From contig NZ_LMFB01000044.1 in the NCBI RefSeq assembly GCF_001426685.1, positions 19,226-83,225 of the forward strand: DNA of 64,000 nt, given 5' to 3'. Positions 28,173-39,881 of the stretch are shown piece by piece (the first letter of the stretch is position 1; every line of letters begins with the position of its first letter). A model generated the notes under the pieces. The model saw nothing but the letters and a program-made list of their open reading frames with translations, had not been told where the DNA came from and did no database searches. The translations under genes were made by a program, and so were the position numbers. This stretch comes from Rhizobium sp. Root483D2 (GTDB lineage: Bacteria > Pseudomonadota > Alphaproteobacteria > Rhizobiales > Rhizobiaceae).

Positions 28173-28217
28173 CTGTTCGCCTTATGGAAATAGAGGGTGG
28201 TTCCCTGGCCTGCGGCC

Positions 28218-28258
28218 TAAAACAAAAAACGCCGTCCCGGTGACAGGGACGGCGTTTT
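28218..28258 (-). terminator. Strong terminator for a reverse-strand transcript
   Basis: AAAACGCCGTCCC (28226-28238) pairs with GGGACGGCGTTTT (28246-28258), a 13-base stem. On the reverse strand it is followed by TTTTTTGTTTTA, so it mainly terminates leftward transcription; forward termination is weaker. The only reverse gene upstream is pleD, whose stop is 570 bases away, so this may end a long pleD 3' UTR or an unannotated small RNA. Confidence 0.8.
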
Positions 28259-28828
28259 AATGGGCGTCGGCTGACCGCCGCCGCGGCACGAGGAACCGCA
28301 TTGGCAACAGATCAGCCGACAAACCCCACGACCCAGGAGATGCGGCGGACCTGACATCATGGGGTAACTGATGGGAGCTGTTTCTCCCTTGAGAAGGAGA
28401 ATTGACCGAAAATAAAAAAAAATCAATGCAATTTCAACTATGGCACAGGGAGGTGCGCGCCACGGTTGAATCAACCATTGCTTAATATACCGTCCAGCGT
28501 CAATCCCGCTATCGGTTGATTCTCAATAAATTGTCATTTCGACGTGCGGTTACTTTTTCATAGAATGGGAAAATGGCAATGCGAAACTCTTCAATGAGAT
28601 TTTCGAAATATTTAAATATCTGAATTATATGATCTATTTGAGTTAACTAGAATTAACCATTGATTTTTCGCGTATAGACAGCAGGTAAAATTGCGTAATT
28701 TTACTACTCATGCACGATCAAAAACACGCGCACACGCTTACCGGTAAACATATTACACAACCGGGAACATTTTTCTTTTTTCCTGTGGAAAAACCCGCAC
28801 AGGGGCCTAAGCACTGTCCTGATCTGGC
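28259..28828. other. A+T-rich gap between rpmG and pleD
   Basis: No convincing protein gene is present in these 570 bases. The part from about 28380 to 28790 is far richer in A+T than the rest of the window. GTCGGCTGA (28266-28274) pairs with TCAGCCGAC (28312-28320), giving a further stem just upstream (reverse strand) of the terminator at 28218-28258. Together these could be the 3' part of a small reverse-strand RNA. A short reverse frame at 28217-28474 has no protein-like composition. Confidence 0.5.
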
Positions 28829-30196
28829 TCAGGCGGCAGCGGCGACTACCTGGTTGCGGCCATTGTTCTTGGCTTGATACAGTGCGGTGTCGGCGCGCTT
28901 CAGCAAAGCTTCGGCCGTATCACCGCCCGGATTAAGCGTTGCGATCCCAAGCGATGCGGTGATCGACAGAGGCATATCGGAACCCGGCAGGGCGAAACTC
29001 CTGTCTTCGACGATAGTGCGCAGGCGCTCGGCAATGGCTGCGGCCGCATCCGCCGGTGTGTCGGGCATGACGACGACGAATTCCTCGCCGCCAAACCGGC
29101 AGGCAAGGTCTGCACCGCGCACCGTGGAACGGACGCGATGGGCGAAATCGCGCAGCACCTCGTCTCCGGCATCATGACCGTAGGTGTCGTTGACGCTCTT
29201 GAAGCGATCAATATCGGTGATGCAGATCGACAGCGGCCGGCCACGGGCAAGAGCGCGGTCGATCAGGAGCTTCAGATGGTTGTCGAGATAGCGGCGATTG
29301 TGCAGGCCGGTCAGCCCGTCCGTGACCGCCAGCTCGATCGTCTGCTTGACGCTGGCGCGTAGCCGGTCATTGCAGTGCTTGCGGCGGATCTGCGTCAGGC
29401 TGCGGGCCACCAGCTCGTTGGGATCGACTGGCCGCATCAGATAATCGGTGACGCCGAGATCGAGCGCGCGGACCACCATATCGTCATGGCCCTGCTCTGC
29501 GATGATCAGAAGAGGAATGTAGCGCGTGCGCTCCAGCGAGCGGAGCTGCGAGCAGAGCCGCAACGGATCGTAGTCGTCAAAATTGGAATTGACGATGACC
29601 AGATCGAAACTGTTTTCGGCGGCCTCGAACAGGGCGGCTTGCGGATCCGACATCGCCGTCACGTCGGCGACCGGCTTCAGGGCGCGGATGATGCGCTCCT
29701 GCGAGCTGCCACGGCCATCGACGAGCAGCACGTTGCCGAACTCATCCGGACGGTCCGTCGCCGTAATGTCCTGCAGGCCGACACTATGGGCCGTTTCGGC
29801 GCGAAGGCGCAGTTCGTCGCTGACGTTTTTCAGCCGCACCAGGCTTTTGACACGCGACATCAGTTGCAGGTCGTTGACGGGCTTGGTCAGGAAATCATCA
29901 GCGCCGGCTTTCAGTCCCCTCACCCGGTCAGAGGGCTGATCGAGCGCCGTCACCATGACAACGGGAATATGCGCGGTGCGCGGGTTTGATTTCAGCCGCT
30001 CGCAAACCTCGAACCCGTCGATGCCCGGCATCATGATATCGAGCAGGATGAGATCGACCGGCTGCTTCTCGCAGATCGCCAAAGCCTCATAGCCGTCGGC
30101 CGCCGTCAGGACGTCAAAATACTCGGCCACAAGACGCGCTTCGAGCAACTTGACGTTGGCCGGGATGTCATCGACGACAAGGATCCGTGCAGTCAT
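28829..30196 (-). CDS. pleD: Response regulator diguanylate cyclase PleD
   Basis: PleD (455 residues) makes the second messenger cyclic di-GMP and controls polar development in alphaproteobacteria. The first receiver domain has its phosphoacceptor Asp in LILLDIMMPGIDG near residue 53. The second receiver is degenerate (LVIVNSNFDDYDPL, no acceptor Asp), as is usual for PleD. The GGDEF domain has FGGEEFVVVMPD near residue 370 and RGAD just before it, the RxxD inhibitory site. divK lies 109 bases upstream on the same strand, the standard pairing in Caulobacter and rhizobia, so the two are probably one operon. Confidence 0.97.
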   Translation of the reverse strand: MTARILVVDDIPANVKLLEARLVAEYFDVLTAADGYEALAICEKQPVDLILLDIMMPGIDGFEVCERLKSNPRTAHIPVVMVTALDQPSDRVRGLKAGADDFLTKPVNDLQLMSRVKSLVRLKNVSDELRLRAETAHSVGLQDITATDRPDEFGNVLLVDGRGSSQERIIRALKPVADVTAMSDPQAALFEAAENSFDLVIVNSNFDDYDPLRLCSQLRSLERTRYIPLLIIAEQGHDDMVVRALDLGVTDYLMRPVDPNELVARSLTQIRRKHCNDRLRASVKQTIELAVTDGLTGLHNRRYLDNHLKLLIDRALARGRPLSICITDIDRFKSVNDTYGHDAGDEVLRDFAHRVRSTVRGADLACRFGGEEFVVVMPDTPADAAAAIAERLRTIVEDRSFALPGSDMPLSITASLGIATLNPGGDTAEALLKRADTALYQAKNNGRNQVVAAAA

Positions 30197-30305
30197 GCAA
30201 TCTTTCCTGCCAATAGGCGCCTGAAACGGACAGCCGGTTCAACTGTCATGGCCGTTTCCCGCGCAAGAATATCGTTAAGGGGCAGCGCAAGCCCCTGGCG
30301 CTGCA

Positions 30306-30677
30306 TCATGCATCGCCCAAATACGTCTTGATCGTCTCAATAAATTTCGGCACCGAGATGGGCTTTGAGACATAGGCTTCGCAGCCGCCCTGCCGGATGC
30401 GCTCCTCGTCGCCCTTCATCGCGAACGCCGTAACGGCGATCACCGGGATGACATGCAATTCGTCGTCTTCCTTCAGCCACTTGGTCACTTCAAGCCCCGA
30501 AACCTCCGGAAGCTGAATGTCCATCAGGATCAGGTCCGGCTTGTGTTTGCGTGCAAGATCAAGGGCTTCCATACCGTTCCGGGTCTGGATCGTCGTGTAT
30601 CCGGATGCCTCGATCAGGTCACGAAAGAGCTTCATGTTCAGCTCATTGTCTTCAACAATCATAACCTGTTTGGGCAT
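30306..30677 (-). CDS. divK: Single-domain response regulator DivK
   Basis: This 123-residue protein is a stand-alone receiver domain: [20 protein letters not shown], phosphoacceptor Asp in [13 protein letters not shown] near residue 53, [14 protein letters not shown] and the conserved Lys in [11 protein letters not shown]. In alphaproteobacteria DivK is phosphorylated by DivJ/PleC and steers CtrA activity and cell division. The ATG at 30677 matches the family; the longer open frame upstream does not. It is followed by pleD on the same strand. Confidence 0.96.
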   Translation of the reverse strand: MPKQVMIVEDNELNMKLFRDLIEASGYTTIQTRNGMEALDLARKHKPDLILMDIQLPEVSGLEVTKWLKEDDELHVIPVIAVTAFAMKGDEERIRQGGCEAYVSKPISVPKFIETIKTYLGDA

Positions 30678-30841
30678 TTCGATCCCTTGATTTACGGTTC
30701 CGGCTTGCATGGCCGCCGCATCGCTATAAGTTGCGGCGCGGTTGGGCTGACTGACCCGGAAGCTTGAAGCTAAAGCGATTTGGTTGAAAAACCGGTAATA
30801 TTCCGCAGAAAATTGCCCGGATGCGATAAGGACGAGAGAAC

Positions 30842-31114
30842 GTGACCCCAGCCGAAGAAACAGCGATTGCCATCCTTGGCTGGCTTGCCAACGAGCCGGA
30901 ACTGCTTGGCCGTTTCCTGGCCTTGACGGGCACCGATCCATCGTCGCTGCGCCAGTCTGCCGCCGATCCCGGTTTCCTTGCCGGTGTCGTCGATTTCCTG
31001 ATGGGCCACGAGCCGACCCTCATGGCTTTTTGTGAGGCGACCGGCACGCCGCCCGAAGATGTCGTGCGTGCGCATTTCACCTTGTCCGGCCCGGACAATC
31101 CGGGAGATTTCTGA
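30842..31114 (+). CDS. DUF3572 protein
   Basis: This 90-residue protein is mostly helical: [57 protein letters not shown]. This matches the alphaproteobacterial DUF3572 family of unknown function. It starts at a GTG (30842) in the region divergent from divK, and the next gene begins 2 bases after its stop, so they are co-transcribed. Confidence 0.88.
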   Translation: MTPAEETAIAILGWLANEPELLGRFLALTGTDPSSLRQSAADPGFLAGVVDFLMGHEPTLMAFCEATGTPPEDVVRAHFTLSGPDNPGDF

Positions 31115-31116
31115 CC

Positions 31117-31758
31117 GTGACGGATATGCTCGATCTCAACCATATCCAATTGGCGGACCGGCCGCTGATCGTCTGCGACATCGATGAGGTCGTGCTCGAA
31201 TTCCTGACGCCGTTCAGCAACTTCCTGCGCTCGTGCGGCCGCGATCTCCTGCCCCGCTCCTTCCGCCTGAACGGCAATATCGTCGAGATCGACACCGGTC
31301 TTCCCGTCGAGGATGCGATGACCAGCGAGCTGCTGGAGACATTCTTCAAATTGCAGGACCAGTGGCAGACGCCGGCCGATTGCGTGGTCGATACGCTGGA
31401 AGGGCTTTCCAAGGACGCGGATATCATCTTCCTGACGGCGATGCCGCCGCGCCACAGCGCCACGCGCCGCGCGCTGCTCGACCGTCATGGCCTGCACTAT
31501 CCTCTGCTTGCCAGCGAAGACGCGAAGGGGCCGATCATCAAGCGCCTGCACGATGCCCGCGATGTGCCGCTGGTCTTCATCGACGACATCCTGCGCAATC
31601 TCAAATCCGTGCAGACCCATGCGCCGGATTGCCTGCTGATCAACCTGATGGCCAACGCCCAATTCCGGGCGATGGCGCCCGATCCGGGCGACGGCATCAC
31701 CAAGGCCGACAGCTGGACGGATGTAGCCGCGATCATCCGGACGCATCTTTTGCAGTGA
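31117..31758 (+). CDS. HAD-like protein of unknown function
   Basis: This 213-residue protein starts MTDMLDLNHIQLADRPLIVC and has a first motif CDIDEVVLEFL near residue 21 that looks like HAD motif I (DxD) and a later FIDDILRNLKSVQTHAPD near residue 155 resembling motif IV. IIFLTAMPPRHSATRR may be motif II. This suggests a HAD-fold phosphatase-like enzyme, but the substrate is unknown and I cannot name a subfamily. The GTG start lies 2 bases after the DUF3572 stop. Confidence 0.8.
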   Translation: MTDMLDLNHIQLADRPLIVCDIDEVVLEFLTPFSNFLRSCGRDLLPRSFRLNGNIVEIDTGLPVEDAMTSELLETFFKLQDQWQTPADCVVDTLEGLSKDADIIFLTAMPPRHSATRRALLDRHGLHYPLLASEDAKGPIIKRLHDARDVPLVFIDDILRNLKSVQTHAPDCLLINLMANAQFRAMAPDPGDGITKADSWTDVAAIIRTHLLQ

Positions 31759-31862
31759 ACGCCTGGCCGCGGCCAGATGCTGAGCGCAAAGCTGGTCACG
31801 TTCCGCCTCTCCCACCACGCGCACCTTTCCTGGGAAGGTCATCAAGATTGCCTTTCCATGCC

Positions 31863-31891
31863 TTGAGACTCGTCAGCTTAGGGCGTATCGT
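31863..31891 (+). promoter_or_regulatory. Predicted dinB promoter
   Basis: TTGAGA (31863-31868) and TATCGT (31886-31891) are 17 bases apart. The predicted transcription start, near 31898, coincides with the first half of the LexA box, an arrangement that would let LexA block RNA polymerase. Confidence 0.5.
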
Positions 31892-31897
31892 GAAAAT

Positions 31898-31912
31898 GTT
31901 CAACTTTTGTTC
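31898..31912 (+). promoter_or_regulatory. LexA (SOS) box of dinB
   Basis: GTTC (31898-31901), seven bases, GTTC (31909-31912) is a perfect alphaproteobacterial LexA site GTTC-N7-GTTC. It lies 6 bases before the dinB ATG. Confidence 0.85.
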
Positions 31913-31918
31913 TGATCG

Positions 31919-33208
31919 ATGCAAACAGACGCGCAGCAATTTCCGGGATTTTGCCGAGACTGCCTGACGGGCCAGCCTGCCGGCATTCGCCGGTGCCGGG
32001 CCTGTGGCAGTCCGCGCGTGCTGTTCCATGCCGAGCTCTATCAGCTGACACTCGCCCATATCGACTGCGACGCCTTCTACGCTTCGGTGGAAAAACGCGA
32101 CAATCCGGAGCTTGCCGACAAGCCCGTCATTATCGGCGGCGGCAAGCGTGGTGTCGTCTCCACAGCCTGTTATATAGCCCGCATCCACGGCGTCCGCTCG
32201 GCCATGCCGATGTTCAAGGCGCTGGAGGCCTGTCCGCAGGCCGTCGTCATCAAGCCGGACATGGAGAAATATGTGCGCGTCGGGCGCCAGGTGCGCACGC
32301 TGATGCAGGAGCTGACGCCACTGGTTCAGCCGCTGTCGATCGATGAGGCCTTCCTGGAACTCAAGGGCACCGAGCGGCTGCATCATGATCCCCCTGCCCG
32401 CATATTGGCCAAATTCGCGCGCCGGGTCGAACAGGAGGTCGGCATCACCGTTTCGGTCGGGCTGTCCTATTGCAAGTTCCTCGCCAAGGTGGCGTCCGAC
32501 CTGCAGAAACCGCGCGGCTTTTCCGTGATCGGTGCTGCCGAGGCTCTGGACTTTCTGAAAGACCGGCCGGTAACGCTGATCTGGGGCGTCGGCAAGGCCT
32601 TTGCAGCGACCCTCGAGCGCGACGGCATCCGCACCATCGGCCAGTTGCAGACGATGGAGGAAACGACCCTGATGAAGCGCTACGGCACGATGGGCCAGCG
32701 GCTTTTCCGGTTGTCGCGTGGCCAGGACGAGCGCACCGTCGATATCGATGGGGAAGCCAAAAGCGTTTCTTCGGAAACCACGTTCAATGACGATCTCTGC
32801 GACTATGACGATCTGGTGACGCATCTGCGCCGGCTGAGCGAACAGGTGGCGCACCGGCTGCGCAAGGCCGATATTGCCGGCCAGACCGTCGTTCTCAAGC
32901 TGAAGACGGCCGATTTCAAAAGCCGGACGCGCAACCGCCGTCTCGACAGCCCGACGCGCCTTGCCGACCGGATATTCCGCACCGGCATGCAGCTTCTGGA
33001 CAAGGAAACCGACGGCACGAAATTCCGCCTGATCGGGATCGGCGTTTCCGATCTCTCCAATCCGGATCGTGCCGATCCGCCGGATCTCATCGATACGCAG
33101 GCCACGCGGCGCGCCGCCGCAGAAGCCGCCATCAACGCGTTACGCGACAAGTTCGGCAAGGCGACGGTCGAAACCGGCTATACGTTCGGCAAGGGCCGGC
33201 GAAAATAA
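31919..33208 (+). CDS. dinB: DNA polymerase IV (Y family)
   Basis: Pol IV (429 residues) copies damaged DNA. The palm motifs are complete: [19 protein letters not shown] near residue 45 and [17 protein letters not shown] near residue 140, then [15 protein letters not shown] and the helix-hairpin-helix [16 protein letters not shown]. There is an N-terminal extension with four cysteines at residues 12, 15, 26 and 29 (FCRDC and CRACG), a possible zinc finger absent from E. coli DinB but frequent in rhizobia. The little finger domain carries [16 protein letters not shown]. The LexA box 6 bases upstream shows SOS control. No clear Shine-Dalgarno sequence is present. Confidence 0.95.
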   Translation: MQTDAQQFPGFCRDCLTGQPAGIRRCRACGSPRVLFHAELYQLTLAHIDCDAFYASVEKRDNPELADKPVIIGGGKRGVVSTACYIARIHGVRSAMPMFKALEACPQAVVIKPDMEKYVRVGRQVRTLMQELTPLVQPLSIDEAFLELKGTERLHHDPPARILAKFARRVEQEVGITVSVGLSYCKFLAKVASDLQKPRGFSVIGAAEALDFLKDRPVTLIWGVGKAFAATLERDGIRTIGQLQTMEETTLMKRYGTMGQRLFRLSRGQDERTVDIDGEAKSVSSETTFNDDLCDYDDLVTHLRRLSEQVAHRLRKADIAGQTVVLKLKTADFKSRTRNRRLDSPTRLADRIFRTGMQLLDKETDGTKFRLIGIGVSDLSNPDRADPPDLIDTQATRRAAAEAAINALRDKFGKATVETGYTFGKGRRK

Positions 33209-33290
33209 CACGCGTCCCGTGTTCCCGGCGAAACAGCAAAGTTTCCTTAAACCTCTCAAGCTAGGCTCATCTTCTGTTTCTTGCGTGCGG

Positions 33291-34529
33291 ATGTTGTCCA
33301 TGGTCTTGCGTTTTACATTCGGTCTCGGCGCCGCAATCGCCCTGTCTGCCAGCGTCGCCTTTGCCGGCGAGCCCGCTCCCCTGCAGATCGTCGTTTCCAG
33401 GGACCAGCAATCGCTGGTGGTCTATGACGGCGATACCGTTGTGGCCACCTCGAATGTCTCGACGGGCAAGGCCGGTCACGCGACGCCGACGGGGATTTTC
33501 TCGATCCTGGAAAAACGCCGCTTTCACAAGTCCAACATCTATTCAAACGCGCCGATGCCGTTCATGCAGCGGCTGACGTGGTCGGGCATTGCGCTGCATG
33601 CATCCAATCACGTTCCGAGCTACCCGGCCTCGCATGGCTGCGTGCGGATGCCGGATGCCTTTGCCAAACAGCTGTTCAAGATGACCGGGCGCGGCGTGCA
33701 TGTGCTGATTTCCGACCGCCAACTGACGCCCGCCGCAATCTCCGATCCGTTCCTGTTCCAGCCAAAGGGAAAAGAGCCGGAGCTGCTGTCGGATGCAACG
33801 TTGCGTCCGGGCGTGTCACAGGTCCATACCGAGTCTGTCGAAGTCGCCACGATCGAACCTCCCGCAGAAAAACCTGTTGTGGCGGAGGCGCAGAAGCAGC
33901 CGCCGATCCGCATGCTGATCACCCATCGTGGCACGCGTGAAATCACCATGGACATCCAGAACCTGCTCAACGAACTCGGCTATGCCGCAGGTCTTGCCGA
34001 CGGATATACGGGCGTGCAGACCAGCGATGCCATCAAGGCGTTCCAGACAGCAGAAAACCTGCCCATCGACGGCAAGCCGACAACAGCCTTCATCGACGCG
34101 CTCTACGCCAAGGCGGGCAAGGGCAAGCCGCCGAACGGCCAGCTTCTGGTTCGCCGCGATTTCGAGCCGTTGTTTGAAACGCCTGTCCTGATCGAGCAGC
34201 CGGACGTGGCGCTCGGCACCCATTTCTTCCAGTTCCAGGATATTGATGCCTTGACCGGCAAAGGCGCCTGGTTCGCCATGACGCTTGACAACGCCCTCTC
34301 CGGGCCGATGAAAAAGCGGCTTGGCATCACCGTCGAGGAAGACCCGGCGGCGTTCAATGCCGCCAGGCGCACGCTGGCGCGCATCACCGTGCCGGACGAG
34401 ACGCGCAGCCGCATCGAGGAGCTGCTTGCCGAAGGCTCATCCCTCACCATTTCCGATATGGGACTTGGCCAGGAAACCGGTGACGGTACCGATTTCGTCA
34501 CCGTGACCCGCAGCCGCTCGAAATCGTAA
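33291..34529 (+). CDS. L,D-transpeptidase (YkuD domain) with peptidoglycan-binding repeat
   Basis: This 412-residue exported protein has a signal peptide (basic start, then LRFTFGLGAAIALSAS and a VAFAGEP cleavage region). The YkuD domain carries LHASNHVPSYPASHGCVRMPD with the catalytic Cys near residue 117. It makes 3-3 crosslinks or attaches proteins to peptidoglycan. A PG_binding_1 repeat (MDIQNLLNELGYAAGLADGY, then QTSDAIKAFQ) starts near residue 220. The C-terminal 150 residues are family-specific (FFQFQDIDALTGKGAWFAM). Starts at 33291 and 33300 are both possible. Confidence 0.88.
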   Translation: MLSMVLRFTFGLGAAIALSASVAFAGEPAPLQIVVSRDQQSLVVYDGDTVVATSNVSTGKAGHATPTGIFSILEKRRFHKSNIYSNAPMPFMQRLTWSGIALHASNHVPSYPASHGCVRMPDAFAKQLFKMTGRGVHVLISDRQLTPAAISDPFLFQPKGKEPELLSDATLRPGVSQVHTESVEVATIEPPAEKPVVAEAQKQPPIRMLITHRGTREITMDIQNLLNELGYAAGLADGYTGVQTSDAIKAFQTAENLPIDGKPTTAFIDALYAKAGKGKPPNGQLLVRRDFEPLFETPVLIEQPDVALGTHFFQFQDIDALTGKGAWFAMTLDNALSGPMKKRLGITVEEDPAAFNAARRTLARITVPDETRSRIEELLAEGSSLTISDMGLGQETGDGTDFVTVTRSRSKS

Positions 34530-34587
34530 GCTGCAAAACGCTGGAGCCTCGCAAGACAAATGCGGCTCTACAGCCTCCTACGAGGCT

Positions 34588-38094
<3,507 letters not shown>

Positions 38095-38271
38095 GGTGCA
38101 CCCCGATTCCCGTGAAGGCCTCAGGATATCCCGTTTCCATCCGCAGATGTCCAGTTTTCATCCGCCTCAGGGCAGCATTTTCAAACCTGCTCCATCTTGT
38201 CCACAGTTGGGCCGTCTGCCAGGGCCGCGGACTGGTGAATGCGCTGACATGGCGAAAGCTTGCGCCCGTTT

Positions 38272-38358
38272 TTACATGCCCATGACGATGATTGAAAAGC
38301 TGGCGATGAACATGGCGATGGAGGTCAAAGCGGCGAGATCACGAATGAAGTCAGTCAT
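38272..38358 (-). CDS. SOS-controlled 28-residue membrane peptide
   Basis: From the ATG at 38358 the frame encodes 28 residues ending in TAA (38272-38274). It begins MTDFIRDL, with a charged start, and continues as a single hydrophobic segment of about 20 residues (AALTSIAMFIASFSIIVMGM). AAAAGGGAG on the reverse strand 8 bases before the ATG is a strong ribosome-binding site. A promoter with two overlapping LexA boxes lies directly upstream. This organisation is what one expects for an SOS-induced inner-membrane peptide. SidA of Caulobacter (29 residues, division inhibitor) is the known analogue; no sequence homology is claimed. The gene is too short for routine gene finders. Confidence 0.72.
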   Translation of the reverse strand: MTDFIRDLAALTSIAMFIASFSIIVMGM

Positions 38359-38381
38359 TGGTCGGCTCCCTTTTCCGTTAT

Positions 38382-38407
38382 GTTCTTATAATGTTCTATT
38401 TATGTTC
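38382..38407 (-). promoter_or_regulatory. Two overlapping LexA boxes
   Basis: Three GTTC elements at 38382-38385, 38393-38396 and 38404-38407 (forward strand) are each separated by seven bases, so they form two overlapping GTTC-N7-GTTC sites (38382-38396 and 38393-38407). The 11-base step would place them on the same helix face. They lie across the -10 box and the spacer of the peptide-gene promoter. Confidence 0.85.
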
Positions 38408-38416
38408 ATGCGTCAA
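38388..38416 (-). promoter_or_regulatory. Promoter of the SOS peptide gene
   Basis: On the reverse strand TTGACG (38416-38411) and CATTAT (38393-38388) are separated by exactly 17 bases. The expected start near 38381 gives a leader of about 22 bases that carries the Shine-Dalgarno sequence. The LexA boxes cover the spacer and the -10 box. Confidence 0.7.
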
Positions 38417-38556
38417 GCAGCAACTGCAAATCTGCCGCCGCAGGAAAAGGGAGATGGTAAACAATGTCTGAACAGCCGCCGGCAAAGCCATCCGGCATCT
38501 GGACGGCGGCCGGGCCGCCGATTAGTCTGCCTACAATTCAAATCGGGGAATGATCG

Positions 38557-39141
38557 ATGAAGATGTCACTGGCCGTCATGACGGCATGTCTCAGCCTGTC
38601 TGCCACGGCCCCGCAGGCAGCCGATGCCATCGATCCCGAGCGCATCATTTTTGCCGCGACCGGCGACTGGGATAAGGACGGCACATCGGACCTCGCCATG
38701 CTGGTGGCACCGGTAGACGGCAGCGGCGAGGATGACAATTCCGTTTACATCTACCTGAACGACGGCGACACCGACCGGCTGAAACTGAAAACCGTCGTTG
38801 CGAACAAGGTCTGGGGAGATCTGACCATGGCAGGAAGGGCACCGTCGATCACCGCTCTTGCCAACGGCTCGATCCTGATCAACACCCACAATGATTCCGT
38901 CGGCCGGGACCGCTGGGAACAGAAGCTGACGGTCGCCTATCGCAACTTCGACTTCGTCGTTGCCGGCTATACCTACACGTCCTACGACACGCTCGATCCC
39001 GACAATACGGCGGAATGCGATTTCAACGTTTTGACCGGCAAGGGAAAGAGCAGCGGCAAACCCGTCGCCACCAAGGGCGAAATCGTGCTGCTCAAGGATT
39101 GGTCCGACGATCGTGGCCAAACGGCCTGTGGTATCGAATAG
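38557..39141 (+). CDS. Exported protein of unknown function with FG-GAP-like motif
   Basis: This 194-residue protein has a clear signal peptide (MKMSLAVMTACLSLSATAPQ, cleavage after an AxA-like site near residue 21). After that, AATGDWDKDGTSDLAMLVAP resembles an FG-GAP/VCBS calcium-binding repeat (DWDKDGxxD). The rest is beta-rich with WEQKLTVAYRNFDFVVAGYT and two Cys near the C-terminus. I do not recognise a named family. GGGGA precedes the ATG. It diverges from the SOS peptide gene, sharing about 140 bases of upstream sequence past the LexA boxes. Confidence 0.8.
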   Translation: MKMSLAVMTACLSLSATAPQAADAIDPERIIFAATGDWDKDGTSDLAMLVAPVDGSGEDDNSVYIYLNDGDTDRLKLKTVVANKVWGDLTMAGRAPSITALANGSILINTHNDSVGRDRWEQKLTVAYRNFDFVVAGYTYTSYDTLDPDNTAECDFNVLTGKGKSSGKPVATKGEIVLLKDWSDDRGQTACGIE

Positions 39142-39179
39142 GCATAAGACCCGCCTCTAACCGGCAGGCAACCGCAACC

Positions 39180-39863
39180 TTAGAGCTCGACGACCTTGCC
39201 GTCCTCGATGGTGACGCGGCGGTCCATGCGGGATGCCAGTTCGTAATTGTGGGTGGCGATCATGGCCGCAAGACCCGACTGGCGGACCAGGGCCTCCAGG
39301 GCTTCAAAGACATAGCCGGCGGTTTCCGGATCGAGGTTTCCGGTCGGCTCGTCGGCGAGAAGCACCAGCGGTGCATTGGCAACGGCCCGCGCGATGGCGA
39401 CGCGCTGCTGTTCGCCGCCCGACAATTCAGACGGACGATGCTCGGCGCGGTGGCCGATGCGCATGTAATCCAGCAAGGCCGCCGCCCGTTCGCGCGCCTC
39501 TGCCTTGTTCAGGCCGGCGATCAGTTGCGGCATCATGATATTTTCGATCGCGGTGAATTCCGGCAAAAGATGGTGGAACTGGTAGACGAAGCCGATATCG
39601 TTGCGGCGGATCGCCGTGCGCTTTTCGTCACCGAGCGCGCCGCAGGACTGGCCGTTGATCAGAACTTCGCCTGCATCCGGGCGTTCCAGCAGGCCTGCCA
39701 GGTGCAGAAGTGTCGATTTGCCGGTGCCGGACGGCGCCACAAGCGCCACCGTCTGTCCGCCAAACAGCGAAAAATCCGCGCCCTTCAGGATGGACAGGGT
39801 TTCTTCGCCCTGGCTGTAATGACGTTCGACGGCGGAAAGCTGCAATGCCACGCGCGCATTCAT
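39180..39863 (-). CDS. lolD: Lipoprotein-releasing ABC transporter ATP-binding protein
   Basis: LolD (227 residues) powers LolCE, which releases lipoproteins from the inner membrane to LolA. It has Walker [13 protein letters not shown] near residue 42, signature [15 protein letters not shown] near residue 140, and Walker [21 protein letters not shown] 39863 fits the family; the frame is open from a TTG at 39881. It lies 18 bases downstream of lolC. Only one lolC-type permease is present, so the complex is probably a LolC homodimer (LolF-like) with LolD. Confidence 0.94.
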   Translation of the reverse strand: MNARVALQLSAVERHYSQGEETLSILKGADFSLFGGQTVALVAPSGTGKSTLLHLAGLLERPDAGEVLINGQSCGALGDEKRTAIRRNDIGFVYQFHHLLPEFTAIENIMMPQLIAGLNKAEARERAAALLDYMRIGHRAEHRPSELSGGEQQRVAIARAVANAPLVLLADEPTGNLDPETAGYVFEALEALVRQSGLAAMIATHNYELASRMDRRVTIEDGKVVEL

Positions 39864-39881
39864 CGTTGATGTAATCCCCAA

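Noticed and set aside
28217..28474. Reverse open frame of 85 codons after rpmG
   Set aside because: It covers the terminator stem and the second stem; the translation is Pro/Cys/Arg-rich without family features or a good ribosome-binding site.
28641..28660. TTAA-N6-TTAACCAT resembling a CtrA site
   Set aside because: The canonical CtrA spacing is N7, and the site lies 170 bases past the end of pleD with no start nearby; only a half-site match remains.
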